Assembly (NCBI GenBank): GCA_016630955.3
Contig: CM049985.1
Span: forward strand, 1,178,001 to 1,242,000
Length of the DNA stretch: 64,000 bases
Origin: Didymella arachidicola
Lineage: Eukaryota; Ascomycota; Dothideomycetes; Pleosporales; Didymellaceae
Direction of reading: 5' to 3'
How positions within the stretch are numbered: the stretch's first letter is position 1; every line of letters starts with the position of its first letter. Below, one piece after another: positions 1 through 9,415 of the stretch. A program made the translations under genes and the position numbers. The notes beneath the pieces were generated by a model. It saw nothing but the letters and a program-made list of their open reading frames with translations. It was not told where the DNA came from and searched no databases.

Positions 1-779
1 TTCAGCCACTTTAGACCAAGCTCATTTGTTGTCCAGCCGTTAGAGCTAGTCTCAATTACCCAGTCGCGAGGCAGGCCTGGGTACCAGCTTGATATAAGGA
101 CCTTACCACCAAAGATAATGAAGGGTGGGATAGCCCAGCCAGCAGCGCAGATGCCCTGGATGATTGTGACCCAGTCACGGTTGCCTGGCTGTATCTTCTT
201 TGGATTGGTTCGCTTCTCAGAGCCTGTAAAGACCATCTGAGCGTTAATTATGCCCATCATGAACCCAGACTCATCAAAGTTATGTGTGTCTTCAGCAAGG
301 ATGCCGTACTTCTCCTTTGTTGTCCTTACTAGCTCGAACCAGGGCGTTATAACGCGTGGGTCTTCGTTTAGGGCTCGCTGACGATCGTATGGACGGCTGC
401 GTCGAAGCTTGACTTCCTTGGTACGCGTTCTGAACCTGTCTACCCAGTGCTTGCCAACAGGTCCTTCACCGCGCGCAGCAAGGAGATCATTCGCCATTTC
501 TTCCACCATAGCCCTTGTAGCGCCTATTCCTCGTGCGTCTAGGTCAAGTATACGCGCGACTATTACATCCTCCTCTAGCTTTTTTAGCTTCTTCGAGTTA
601 GGCTCAGTATCGCGTCGTGAAGGCTTTCCAGCGCGTCGGTCTCTTAGCGTTGTTCGGGGGACAGCAAAGGCCCTAGACGCGTGCCTAGTACTGTCGGGTT
701 CAGCGGCTTTTGTAGCCTGGATAGCAAGGTATAGTGTACCTTCGTTATAGGTCGATTGCGCGTCGCGTTGTGGCGGCAT
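1..779 (-). CDS. Pogo/Fot1-type transposase, 3' end outside window
   Basis: Open minus-strand frame from an ATG at 779 down to the left window edge, about 259 residues without a stop, so the C-terminal half is missing. The N-terminus (MPPQRDAQ) and the segment around NFDESGFMMG, followed by IQPGNRDWVTII and GWAIPPFIIF, parallel the complete transposase to the right, with roughly 40-50% identity judged by eye. The family is the Tc1/mariner superfamily, pogo/Fot1 clade: an HTH DNA-binding N-terminus, then a DDE_1 catalytic domain that cuts and pastes the element. The first catalytic Asp is the D of NFDE; the other two would lie beyond the window. The frame shows no stops or frameshifts, so it has not visibly decayed through repeat-induced point mutation. 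It is a different subfamily from its neighbour, not a duplicate. Confidence 0.85.
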   Translation of the reverse strand, partial: MPPQRDAQSTYNEGTLYLAIQATKAAEPDSTRHASRAFAVPRTTLRDRRAGKPSRRDTEPNSKKLKKLEEDVIVARILDLDARGIGATRAMVEEMANDLLAARGEGPVGKHWVDRFRTRTKEVKLRRSRPYDRQRALNEDPRVITPWFELVRTTKEKYGILAEDTHNFDESGFMMGIINAQMVFTGSEKRTNPKKIQPGNRDWVTIIQGICAAGWAIPPFIIFGGKVLISSWYPGLPRDWVIETSSNGWTTNELGLKWL

Positions 780-860
780 AGTAATAGTTGTTGTAATAGT
801 CGCGATTTTGGTGAGGGCGGGCGACTCGGTGGGGGTGGGCGGCTCGGTGGGGAAACACGT
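780..860 (-). mobile_element. Probable terminal region of the left pogo-type element
   Basis: Between the left transposase ATG and the TA at 861-862 lies a short G-rich stretch with two copies of a gggcgRctcggtgggg-like unit (about 820-855). Doubled subterminal motifs are usual transposase binding sites in this class. The element appears to end with acgt just before the TA. The matching far terminus is outside the window, so the boundary is inferred from position and the shared TA target. Confidence 0.5.
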
Positions 861-862
861 TA

Positions 863-931
863 ACGTACATGTACAACGAGCGGACCGGTCAACGAGCGGG
901 CCACTTTTGCCAAGACCACACCAAAACTCCC
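863..931. repeat. Left terminal inverted repeat of the complete transposon
   Basis: About 69 bp identical to the reverse complement of 2658-2726. Inside it the nonamer aacgagcgg occurs twice (near 875 and 891), a layout typical of paired transposase binding sites. Similarity stops just after aaaactccc. Confidence 0.92.
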
Positions 932-993
932 CCTATTATGGCCCAAAACACTACAAACTGGCGCTGCATAAGGCAAAACAAGCTGTAATATTA

Positions 994-2646
994 CTAAGAG
1001 ACCTCTTCTACAGCATTCTTGCACGTTCGCGCGTTGTGCCCACTCTCTCCGCACCGTCCACAGCGTCGTTGGGATGGTTCACCTCCTTCAGCCCGAACCT
1101 GCTTCTTTGCCTTCTTACCATCACTACGCGCGCTAAACTCCTGCAGAGCAGCTATCCGCTGGCCCTCTTCAACCGCAAGGCTTCCCTTAGCTTGAATACG
1201 CTTTCTTTTGTGCGATTTACGTCGCGTGGCGGCCTTATTAGCCGCTCGAAGCTCAGTAATCTCCTGTTGTGCCAAAACCAGCTTGTGCGCAATAATTGCT
1301 GCCCCCTTTGAGACCTTCTCAAACGCTTCAACTATAGAGGTTGGTGAGCTATTAACATGCGTCTGAATCCTCTTCTTCACAAGCGTTGATTGCGACCCAA
1401 ATTCCAGGGTATTGCTTGGGGTTTGCGACTGCCAGAGCGGGCTGTTTTGGGGGAGTGGTGGCGATGGGGTGCGCAGCTTCACATCCAGGGCCAATATGAC
1501 GCGATCTGGGGCAAAGGGAGCCAATCCGGCCCCTCGGAACCCTCCTTGAATGTTGCTAGGGGTAATAGCTTTCTTGTGAGCCGCTACAAAGCATGGGAGG
1601 AACTCCTGCTTTGTAATGTGGTTGATCCGGTTGCGCATAAGCTCATTAACCTCAACCCCGTACGCCTTCTTCAGAGGGCCAAAACAACCCACATCAAGTG
1701 GCTGAAGGAGGTGCGATGAGTGCGGAGGCATGCATAGGATCACAATCTTCTGATCCTTGCAGTATTGCGTGAATTCTGGAGTGTTGTGGCTCCCATGACC
1801 GTCAATAATCAGCAACCGGTGGCTGCCAACAGTGCGCGCCTTTGTATACCTGTCAAAGTGCTTCAACCAGTCAAAACCAAGCTCATTGGTAGTCCAGCCG
1901 TTCTCAGAGATGGCAATACTCCAATCTTGGGGCAGGTTGTTGTCCTTGTACCAGCTGGACTGGTGTTGGCGGGCTTTGAAGATGATGTAGGGTGGAATAG
2001 CCCATCCTGTGGCATTAATGCCCTCAATGACTGTTACCCACTCCCGGTTGCCTGGCTGGACCTGCTTTGCTCGTCCTAGTTTCTCTGCATCTGTTACAAC
2101 AACTCCGGTGGATATCTGGCCCATCATGAAGCCTGTCTCGTCAAAGTTGTACGTGTCGTTGTCCTGGATGCCATACTTGACTTTGGTAGTAGCTACAAGG
2201 TTGAACCAGCCCTGTATAACCTCAGGGTCCTCGCAGAGGGCTCGCTTGTAGTCATACTTGCGATTAAAAACTGTTTTGAGCTCCTCCTGACGCGAAACAA
2301 ACCTGCTGGCCCACCTTGGGCCAACAGGGGCCAAACTGCGCTCTTTCAGCAGAGAATTGGCCATATCAGCCACAAATTCAAGCCGGGGGGACTCTCCTCG
2401 CGTAACCAGCTCAAGTATGCGCATAACAATCACCTGCTCCTCAGCGCTGGTTAGATTCCGTAAGTTGGCCATAATATTAACGCGTGAAGGTCGTCCAGCG
2501 CGTCGTTGGTGTAGTGTAGTTCGAGAGACGCTGTAGATAGCTGCAGCGCGTCGCTCTGAGAGATTCGCGTCTTGTTTGAGAGCTTGGAGCGCAAGCTGTA
2601 TCTGACGCTCGTTTGACGCGTTAAACTGTACTTGTTGTGGAGGCAT
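994..2646 (-). CDS. Pogo/Fot1-type transposase (DDE_1), complete
   Basis: A 550-aa cut-and-paste transposase. The frame is open upstream to 2736, but the first ATG is at 2646 (MPPQQVQF), which also matches the start of the neighbouring copy. In order it has a psq-like helix-turn-helix (about residues 15-60, ending RTTLHQRRAGRPSR), a CENP-B-like DNA-binding segment (about 70-135), and a DDE_1 catalytic domain. The three catalytic Asp residues are visible in NFDETGFMMG, LLIIDGHGSH and LLQPLDVGCFGPLK. The C-terminus is basic (RRKSHKRKRIQ) and ends in a CCHC zinc knuckle, CGRCGESGHNARTC. All catalytic residues are present and there are no internal stops, so it may be active. Assignment to the pogo/Fot1 clade is strong; a named family would need a database comparison. 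Confidence 0.95.
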   Translation of the reverse strand: MPPQQVQFNASNERQIQLALQALKQDANLSERRAAAIYSVSRTTLHQRRAGRPSRVNIMANLRNLTSAEEQVIVMRILELVTRGESPRLEFVADMANSLLKERSLAPVGPRWASRFVSRQEELKTVFNRKYDYKRALCEDPEVIQGWFNLVATTKVKYGIQDNDTYNFDETGFMMGQISTGVVVTDAEKLGRAKQVQPGNREWVTVIEGINATGWAIPPYIIFKARQHQSSWYKDNNLPQDWSIAISENGWTTNELGFDWLKHFDRYTKARTVGSHRLLIIDGHGSHNTPEFTQYCKDQKIVILCMPPHSSHLLQPLDVGCFGPLKKAYGVEVNELMRNRINHITKQEFLPCFVAAHKKAITPSNIQGGFRGAGLAPFAPDRVILALDVKLRTPSPPLPQNSPLWQSQTPSNTLEFGSQSTLVKKRIQTHVNSSPTSIVEAFEKVSKGAAIIAHKLVLAQQEITELRAANKAATRRKSHKRKRIQAKGSLAVEEGQRIAALQEFSARSDGKKAKKQVRAEGGEPSQRRCGRCGESGHNARTCKNAVEEVS

Positions 2647-2657
2647 TAGTGTAGGGA

Positions 2658-2726
2658 GGGAGTTTTGGTGTGGTCTTGGCAAAAGTGGCCCGCTCGTTGA
2701 CCGGTCCGCTCGTTGTACATGTACGT
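2658..2726. repeat. Right terminal inverted repeat of the complete transposon
   Basis: Reverse complement of 863-931, ending gtacatgtacgt before the TA at 2727. This is the transposase 5' side, so it probably also carries promoter sequence for the gene starting at 2646. Confidence 0.92.
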
Positions 2727-2728
2727 TA

Positions 2729-3417
2729 TCAACCAATCGTACTTGTAGTAAACCAATGAATTGTACCTTGGCAGTGCATCATCGGATATAGAAAACAAAA
2801 CAGACATGGAACATGGAAAACAAGGCAGCAGTAGTCGCATCCCCACACCCAGTACGCTCCAGCACAACAAATCCTCACTCACTACCCACAAGCCAACACC
2901 TCAGGGTCTCAGGCTTGCTTTTGCAAGACATGTCAACATGTCGCACAGCCAAAAGGCTGACGCTGAAAGTGACAGCTGCTGTGTCGCAATCCCCCAGCGG
3001 CCAGCGCCACGCTCCCGCGCTCGATGCGCTGGCTGCCCCCCGTGATTGGCCGCCCGACCAAGCTCCCCAGTGACGACGGGAGCTGCCCGAGTGAACTGTC
3101 CTCGCCACCATTAGTGAATCCAACATCCTCGCCCTTCTCGCGGCTGTTTTATCTGCCGTGTCCTATCTGCGGCTGTACCATCTGCGGCCGTGCCATCCGT
3201 GCAGTCAGCTCCCTCTCGCTGTGCCGCCAGCCACCCCCCCCCCCCGTACTGTACTGTCTGTCCGCGCCAGCCTCTCCTTCGGCTACTAGCTCCCCGCGCG
3301 CCGGGTAGCACGACAGGAGCCTCCTCCACGAGCTCCACCGTCTGACAGTTCGTCCTCGTCTTCGCATCCGCCTGCACCTCCGCACCGCCTTCGTCGTCGC
3401 CTCCGCACCGCGCAGCC
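2729..3417. other. Intergenic, 5' region of EDE1
   Basis: No convincing gene. It lies between the transposon and the EDE1 start and probably holds the EDE1 promoter and leader. It contains a run of 12 C at 3234-3245, CT-rich tracts typical of fungal core promoters, and long spurious frames without protein-like composition. Confidence 0.6.
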
Positions 3418-6400
3418 ATGGCGGACCTCGCAGGCAGCAGCGAGCTAAGTGCGTCCTCTCACCACCACCACCCTTCCTCGCAACTCCAGCTAACCGCCCC
3501 CAGACCAGCCCGTCCTCAACCTGACCCCCGAGGAGAAGCGCGTATTCCAGCACCTCTTCCAGCAAGCCGACACCGAGAAACTCGGCGTCATAACAGGCGA
3601 AATCGCAGTCAAATTCTTCGAGCGCACCAAGCTGGCCCCCGCCGTCCTGGGCGAAATATGGCAGATTGCAGACACGGAGAACCGCGGCCTGCTCACCATG
3701 GCGGGCTTCTGCCAGGTCCTGCGTCTCATTGGACACTACCAGGCTGGCCGCGATCCCTCGCCCGAGCTGGCCTTTAGGCGTAGGTGGTGAGGAAGCGGGT
3801 GTGGTTTGGACATGTGCTGACAAGAGTGTAGCTGCGCCGCTGCCCAAGTTCGAGGGCTTGGCTGTGCCTGCTGCGCCGCCGCCTGTGCCTCAGGGTTTCT
3901 CGCCGCAGACGACGGGGCCGTTGCAGCCGCAGGTTAGTGGGCAGGGGCCTATTCGTGTGCCGCCGCTTGTTCCGGCCAAAGCTGCAGAGTATGCGGGATT
4001 GTTTGAGAAGTCGGGCGCTGTTAATGGGGTGCTATCTGGTAGGTCGTCCGGTGAACCCCTGTTGAAGTGGACCAGGACTCTTGGATCATACACTTTATCA
4101 CGACATCTGAACAACGCTGACTGCACAGGCGAGAATGCAAAGGAAATCTTCGAAAAGGCAAGGCTGCCAAACGAAGTCCTCGGCCGCATCTGGAACCTCT
4201 CCGACACAGAGCAGCGCGGCGCCCTCAACGTCACAGAGTTCATCATTGCCATGCATCTGCTTGCCTCCTACCGCACAGGGAACATGAAGGCGCTGCCCAA
4301 CACGCTGCCTCCTGGCTTGTACGAAGCTGCGTCGCGGAGAGGCGGTGGTCTTCCTCCTCCTCCCGGGCGCCCGGATCAAGCCTCCATCCCACGTCAGTTC
4401 AGCGGCCAACCAAACGTCCCAAGGACAGCGAGCCCCCTCAGACAGCCGCCGTTCGGCCCGCCCGCGCCAGTACAGCAGATCAGCAACGACTGGCTGATTG
4501 GTCCGCAGGAGAAGGCGTCGTACGACAATCTCTTCAAAGGAGTGGACACACTGGGCCGCGGCTTCATCACAGGAGAGCAAGCAGTGCGCTTCTTCAGTGA
4601 CTCGGGCCTTCCAGAAGACATTCTGGCAGGCATCTGGGATCTTGCTGACATCAACTCTGAAGGCCAGCTGTCAAAGGATGAGTTCGCAGTGGCCATGTTC
4701 CTGATTCGACAGCAGCGAAAGGGCGATCCGCTGCCCCAGGCCTTGCCCTCGAACCTCATCCCCCCAAGTCTGCGGAACCGCGCAAACCAACAAGCTCCCG
4801 CCATCGCGCCCCTTCCACCACAGCCCAAGTCCGCTGCCGACGATCTGTTCGGCTTGGATGCCTTCTCCGATCCTACACCCGCGTCGCCACAGCGAGCCGT
4901 TGGCACGGGAGCGTCTGCTGCGCTGGGCAAGCCTTTTGGCGACAGTGATCCGTTCTCGAGCAGCGCTGCATCGCCAACCTCCCCAGGCCCGTTCCAGCCG
5001 CAGCCGCGCAACCCTGCCTCGACCTTCAAGCCTTTCCTGCCTACTTCTTCATTTGGCCAGACTCTCACTTCGCAGTCCACCGGTCAGTCCAACTCTTCGC
5101 AACAACGGAATCTGCCCTCAGCTATGGACGATTTGCTGGGCGAGAGCGATCCAGAGATCAACAAGAAGCTGACACAGGATTCGACCGAGCTGGCAAACAT
5201 GTCCAACCAGATGACTACCCTGAGGACCCAGATGCAGGAGGTCCAGAACAAGAAGGAGGCCACTCAGAGCGACCTTGCCAGCGTGACGAACCAGCGCCGA
5301 GAGCTGGAGACCCGCCTGGCGCAGTTCAAAACCACCTACGAGCAGGAGGTGAAGGCTCATAAGAACCTCGAGGACCGTCTCGCAGCTTCGCGCAGTGAGA
5401 CACGCAAGCTGCAGACAGACATTGCTATGCTCGAGGCCACATACCAGGATCTTCAAACGCAGCACCGTCAGGTCGGATCAGCTCTCGAGGCTGATCAGCG
5501 TGAGAATGCCAGCTTGAAGGAGCGCATCCGCCAACTGAACGCCGAGATCGCCCAACTGCGTCCGCAGCTCGAGAAGATGAGGACCGACGCCCGCCAGCAG
5601 AAAGGCATGGTCTCCATCAACAAGAAGCAGCTGACTACCAACGAGGGCGAGCGTGAGAAGATCAAGGGCGAAATGAATGAGCTGACCAGGGCTGCACAGG
5701 AGGCTGCACGCAGCCCACCGCAGCAATCAACACCAGCAGCCGCCAGCCCTGCTGCATCCGTCACCAGCCAGTCTACCAACCCCTTCTTCCGAAAGTCGCC
5801 CGCACCAACCTCAGACAACGCCATGTCTCCGTCTGGCTTCGCTCAGGGACCGCACAAGGACTTTGACAGCGTCTTCGGCTCCTTCGCCCCTACCCACAAT
5901 ACCCCGCCACCTGTCTCTTTCCGTTCGGAGAACCAGAGCAACGTGCCCAACTTCTCTGCTCCCTCTGGACAATCCGTCCGCTCTTCGGAAGGCCCTGATG
6001 TTCCCACCCCCTCCACCTCGCCACCCCTCTCATCGTACCAGGAGTCGCCCCGTGGTGTAGAGCCACCAGCTGCTCCCGAGTCTCGCCAGTTCACCTCGTC
6101 GTTCCTGCCTCTCAGGCAAGATGTTCCCCGATCCGACTCGTTCAGCTCGTCTGTCAAGGTCTCTGCACCTGCTAGCAGGTACGGTGGCCCTGGCGCACCA
6201 GGACAGGAGACACCCACTGTCTCGAAGGCTTCGCCTGCTGGCACCCCTCAGCCAGAGAAGGCCACTCTGGATCGCAGTGAGACTGGCGGCTTCAATCCTT
6301 CACAGCCATTTCCCTTCGATCGCACCTTCTCTACAGCTTCGCCTGTAGCCAGCGTGACCAGCGATACTCAGCGATCCACAAGGGCCGAGCCTCAACGTCA

Positions 6401-7909
6401 GGATACCTTCTCCAGCTTTGGCGTTCCTTCGGCTGCCATCCAGGACATCCCTGGCGCTTTCCCTAGCGAGCGTGCCACACCTCTTCAACAGGAACCCACC
6501 GGAGGCAGCAGCTTCAGCAACCAGAGCAAGAACACCAACCGTGCTGATCCCTTTGGCAGCACCACAAGCGAGAGCTCTCGCCCTGGTGGCAAGGTTGACT
6601 TCGACTCTGCTTTCGCTGGATTTGGTTCCAGCCGTCAGAACACTGCTTCTGCGGCCAACGGCCCTGTCGACAACAGAATCAACAAGGAGTTCCCTCCCAT
6701 CGAGGATCTGAACCACGACGACGAGAGCGACAGCGATGCTGAGCAGGGTTTCGATGACAACTTCACTGCAGCCTCTCCTCAGCAAAAGCGCAGCAGCGCT
6801 GGCCAACAGGCGCAGACACAGCAGCGTCCCGGCACAGCCTCGACGGATGAGCTCTATAGGTCACCACCGCCCCCTACAACTCGTCTCGACTCGAACCTCG
6901 GTGGTCTGCCCTCTGCGGATGCACAGAAGTCGCCACCAGCATACGAGTCCACTGTCAGCCAGCGTACTGGCTCAAACCAATTTCCTCCTGAGTTTGGTGG
7001 CCTCCTGCCCTCTCGTGAGGTGCCTGGGTCTCCAACGACCTCTCAGTCGCCCGAAAAGTCGTTCAGCCCTGCTGGCGGTCACGGAGCGGCCCTGTTTGGT
7101 GGTCCTTCGTCGAAGCCAACAACGACGTCGCCGCCACCAAATGACACCCCGTCCTCCACTGTTCCCTCTGACGCTTACCATTCCGCCGTCTCTCACGGAA
7201 ACAGTGACCACAGTCAGGCTACAAACCAGCCCCAGCTGCAGAGGTCGGCTTTCAATGACGATTTCGACGCCGGGTTTGACGACTTGACCGAAGCCAAGGA
7301 GGATGACAAGGCTGACGACGACTTCATGTTCACTTCGCACCAGCGTGATGATGATGATGAATTTAACCCTGTCTTCGACTCACCTGCTGCATCGAAGTCG
7401 AACACGATGGCTTCACAGCAGACCCCTACCGGCAAGCCGCGTGGCGAGGACAGCTTTAGTGACTTTGAACACTTGTCGCAGAGCTTCGGACAGCCCCAGG
7501 CCCCGCAGCCCTCTTCGTCTACCCAGGACTGGGATGCCATCTTCTCCAACCTCGAGTCTTCGCAGCACAACCAGCCCGGGCACTCTCAGCAGGCGTCTAC
7601 TGACTTTAGCAAGTCTGTCTTCGACACGCTCGATAGTGAAGATGCAGCGGCCTCGTCCTCGAAGCAAGGACACCTCTCTCCCTCGTCGCCCCAGATGCCC
7701 CAGCTGGGCCGCGCAATCAGCAGCGGCACCGAGCATGACGACCCAATCCTCAAGAAGCTGACCGCGATGGGCTATAACCGCGAAAAGGCCCTGGGCGCAC
7801 TGGAGAAGTTCGACTATGACATCAACAAGGTAAGTTCGCAGCCCACGCCTGAATCACGACCTTGGCTAATCTTGGACAGGCCACCGACTACTTGGTCTCT
7901 GGGCAGTAG
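3418..7909 (+). CDS. EDE1: EH-domain endocytic scaffold Ede1
   Basis: Early-arriving scaffold of clathrin-mediated endocytosis at the plasma membrane, homologous to yeast Ede1 and animal Eps15. Exons inferred by frame and GT-AG sites: 3418-3448, 3504-3779, 3832-4038, 4129-7829, 7880-7909, giving 1414 aa. There are three EH domains: about 15-105 (LTPEEKRVFQHLF ... IWQIADTENRG), about 130-215 (IWNLSDTEQRG) and about 275-365 (IWDLADINSEG). EH domains bind NPF motifs of adaptors. A coiled coil follows (about 480-660, starting near KKLTQDSTELANMSNQM), then a long Ser/Pro/Thr/Gln-rich disordered region with repeated DFDSAF/FDDNF-like acidic patches, and a C-terminal UBA domain (DPILKKLTAMGYNREKALGALEKF, finished by the last exon as ATDYLVSGQ). 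Two of the introns stay open in frame, so a naive reading merges them into the coding sequence. Length and order fit filamentous-fungal Ede1. Confidence 0.95.
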
Positions 7910-8424
7910 ACAATCACTGCACGCTCGACACGAAACGTAATTAGCGCGGCAGACAGTATGTTTGGAATGTTTTGTTGTATGAGTACATCTTTTCAGCATG
8001 GCTTGCCATACCCTTGAGCGTTGTTCTCCGGTCTGTCGTTCTCGACTAGGCATGCATTTGTGGCGAGTTGACGGCCAGCGGACTCGGACTTTCCTTGCAC
8101 ATACTTTGCAGTAATCAATATTGATTTCCTTTGTCAGATCATGTCCACGTATGCATACTGCGCCTCAATCATCCCAGGTAGGAGATTGTGGCGCTCAGAT
8201 GCCGAGTGTTCCAAGGCAGGCGTTCGCAGCGCCACGTGCAGTGTGCCCCGCACTGCGACTTCCTTGTGGGGCGTGGTGATGTCGGCACTATGACGCGTAT
8301 GGTTCATAAGATTAAGCTTGAAGCTCGCCATTCTTGAACAGTTCCGTTTTTTTGGCTGCAGCACTTAGTATTCCCCACCCTCGACCCAACTTTCGAAGCC
8401 GTTTCAACACTCTCACACACTACC
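7910..8424. other. Intergenic between EDE1 and the WW-domain gene
   Basis: About 515 bp with no gene-like frame. It contains the EDE1 3' end and the promoter of the downstream gene; the CT-rich stretch just before 8425 is typical of a fungal transcription start. Confidence 0.5.
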
Positions 8425-9289
8425 ATGGCAGACTTCACGCCTCCCCCGGTACGTCTTGCATGCATGCATCCCGCGACCCAACCAAGCTTACTCACACAAC
8501 ACCCAGGGTCCACCTCCCCCCAAAGTCCCCGAAGGCTGGAAAGCTGTCTGGAACGACCAATACCACGAGTGGTTCTTCGTAAACCTCTACACCAAGCAAT
8601 CCACCTGGGAGAAGCCCACATCGCCCGTCTACCCCCCCGGCGAAGCACCCCCGGCAGGCGCACCGCCCGGCTACACCGGGACACCGGACACCACCGGCTC
8701 AGGCGACAAGAGTTCGTTTGGTAGCAATAATCCCTACAGCGGTGCGCATACTATCAGCGACGACGAGAAACTCGCTCGCAAACTCCAGGACGAAGAACAG
8801 GCGCGTGCCCGTGGTGCGAGTAATGACTACTACGCCGGAGCTGGCGGATCGCACGCAGCCGGATACCCGGCCCCCGGCGGATACGCACAGGAATCACCCT
8901 ACCAGGCCCAGCAGCAGCAGCAGATGTACGACGACCAAACCCGCGGCAAGTCCAAAGGCGGCTTGCTGGGGAAGATCATGGGGAAAGTAAGTGGCGGGAG
9001 CCACGGGTCGGGTCAAGCGCAGGGCTACGGACAACCCGGGTACGGAGGAGGCTACGGACAGCAGCAGGGCATGTATGACCGTCCTGGGTACGCGATGCCT
9101 GCGGGACGTAAGACTGGCGGGGGGATTGGGGCGGGTGGGTTGGCGTTGGGTGCGGGTGCGGGGCTGCTTGGGGGTGCGATGCTGGGGAGTGCGCTGGGGG
9201 ATGCGGGGGATGGGGGGGATATGTATGTGGAGAATAATTATGGGGATGATGGGGGGGATATGGGCGGTGATATGGGCGGTGATTTTTAG
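8425..9289 (+). CDS. WW-domain protein with Gly-rich C-terminus
   Basis: 268 aa from two exons, 8425-8448 and 8507-9289, joined across a 58-nt intron (GTACGT...CCCAG). The N-terminus reads MADFTPPP then GPPPPKVPEGWKAVWNDQ. A single WW domain sits at about residues 17-48, with first Trp in EGWKAVW, aromatic core EWFFVNLYT, and second Trp in STWEKP. WW domains bind proline-rich ligands. After it come a short charged helix (SDDEKLARKLQDEEQARARG), a Gln/Tyr/Gly-rich low-complexity region, a small Gly/Ala/Leu hydrophobic segment (about 215-240) that could be membrane-associating or aggregation-prone, and an acidic Asp/Gly tail ending in repeated GGDMGGD units. The architecture recurs in filamentous fungi, but I know of no defined function. 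Confidence 0.88.
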
Positions 9290-9415
9290 GTCGAGGACTG
9301 GATGGTAGCTGGTGAATGTGCATTTCCGTCTAACGAACCCATATATATATCTACAAAAAACCGCTCCGGGTGTTGAACCCCCCATCCCCAAAACTCTATA
9401 CTATCTTCTTAATCC

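Larger units (their letters stand above)
863..2726 (-). mobile_element. Complete pogo/Fot1-class DNA transposon (1864 bp)
   Basis: The element is bounded by TA at 861-862 and TA at 2727-2728, the TA target duplication expected of Tc1/mariner elements. Its ends are perfect inverted repeats of about 69 bp (863-931 and 2658-2726), both starting acgtacatgtacaacgag when read inward. It contains one intact transposase gene on the minus strand. Perfect terminal repeats and an intact frame suggest recent movement and little or no repeat-induced point mutation. Confidence 0.92.

Noticed and set aside
3234..3245. Run of 12 C
   Set aside because: A simple homopolymer in a promoter region; possibly length-variable but not evidence of function.
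3149..3847. 232-codon minus-strand frame
   Set aside because: It is antisense to the first EDE1 exons and is Arg/Gly-rich in a way typical of GC-rich shadow frames.
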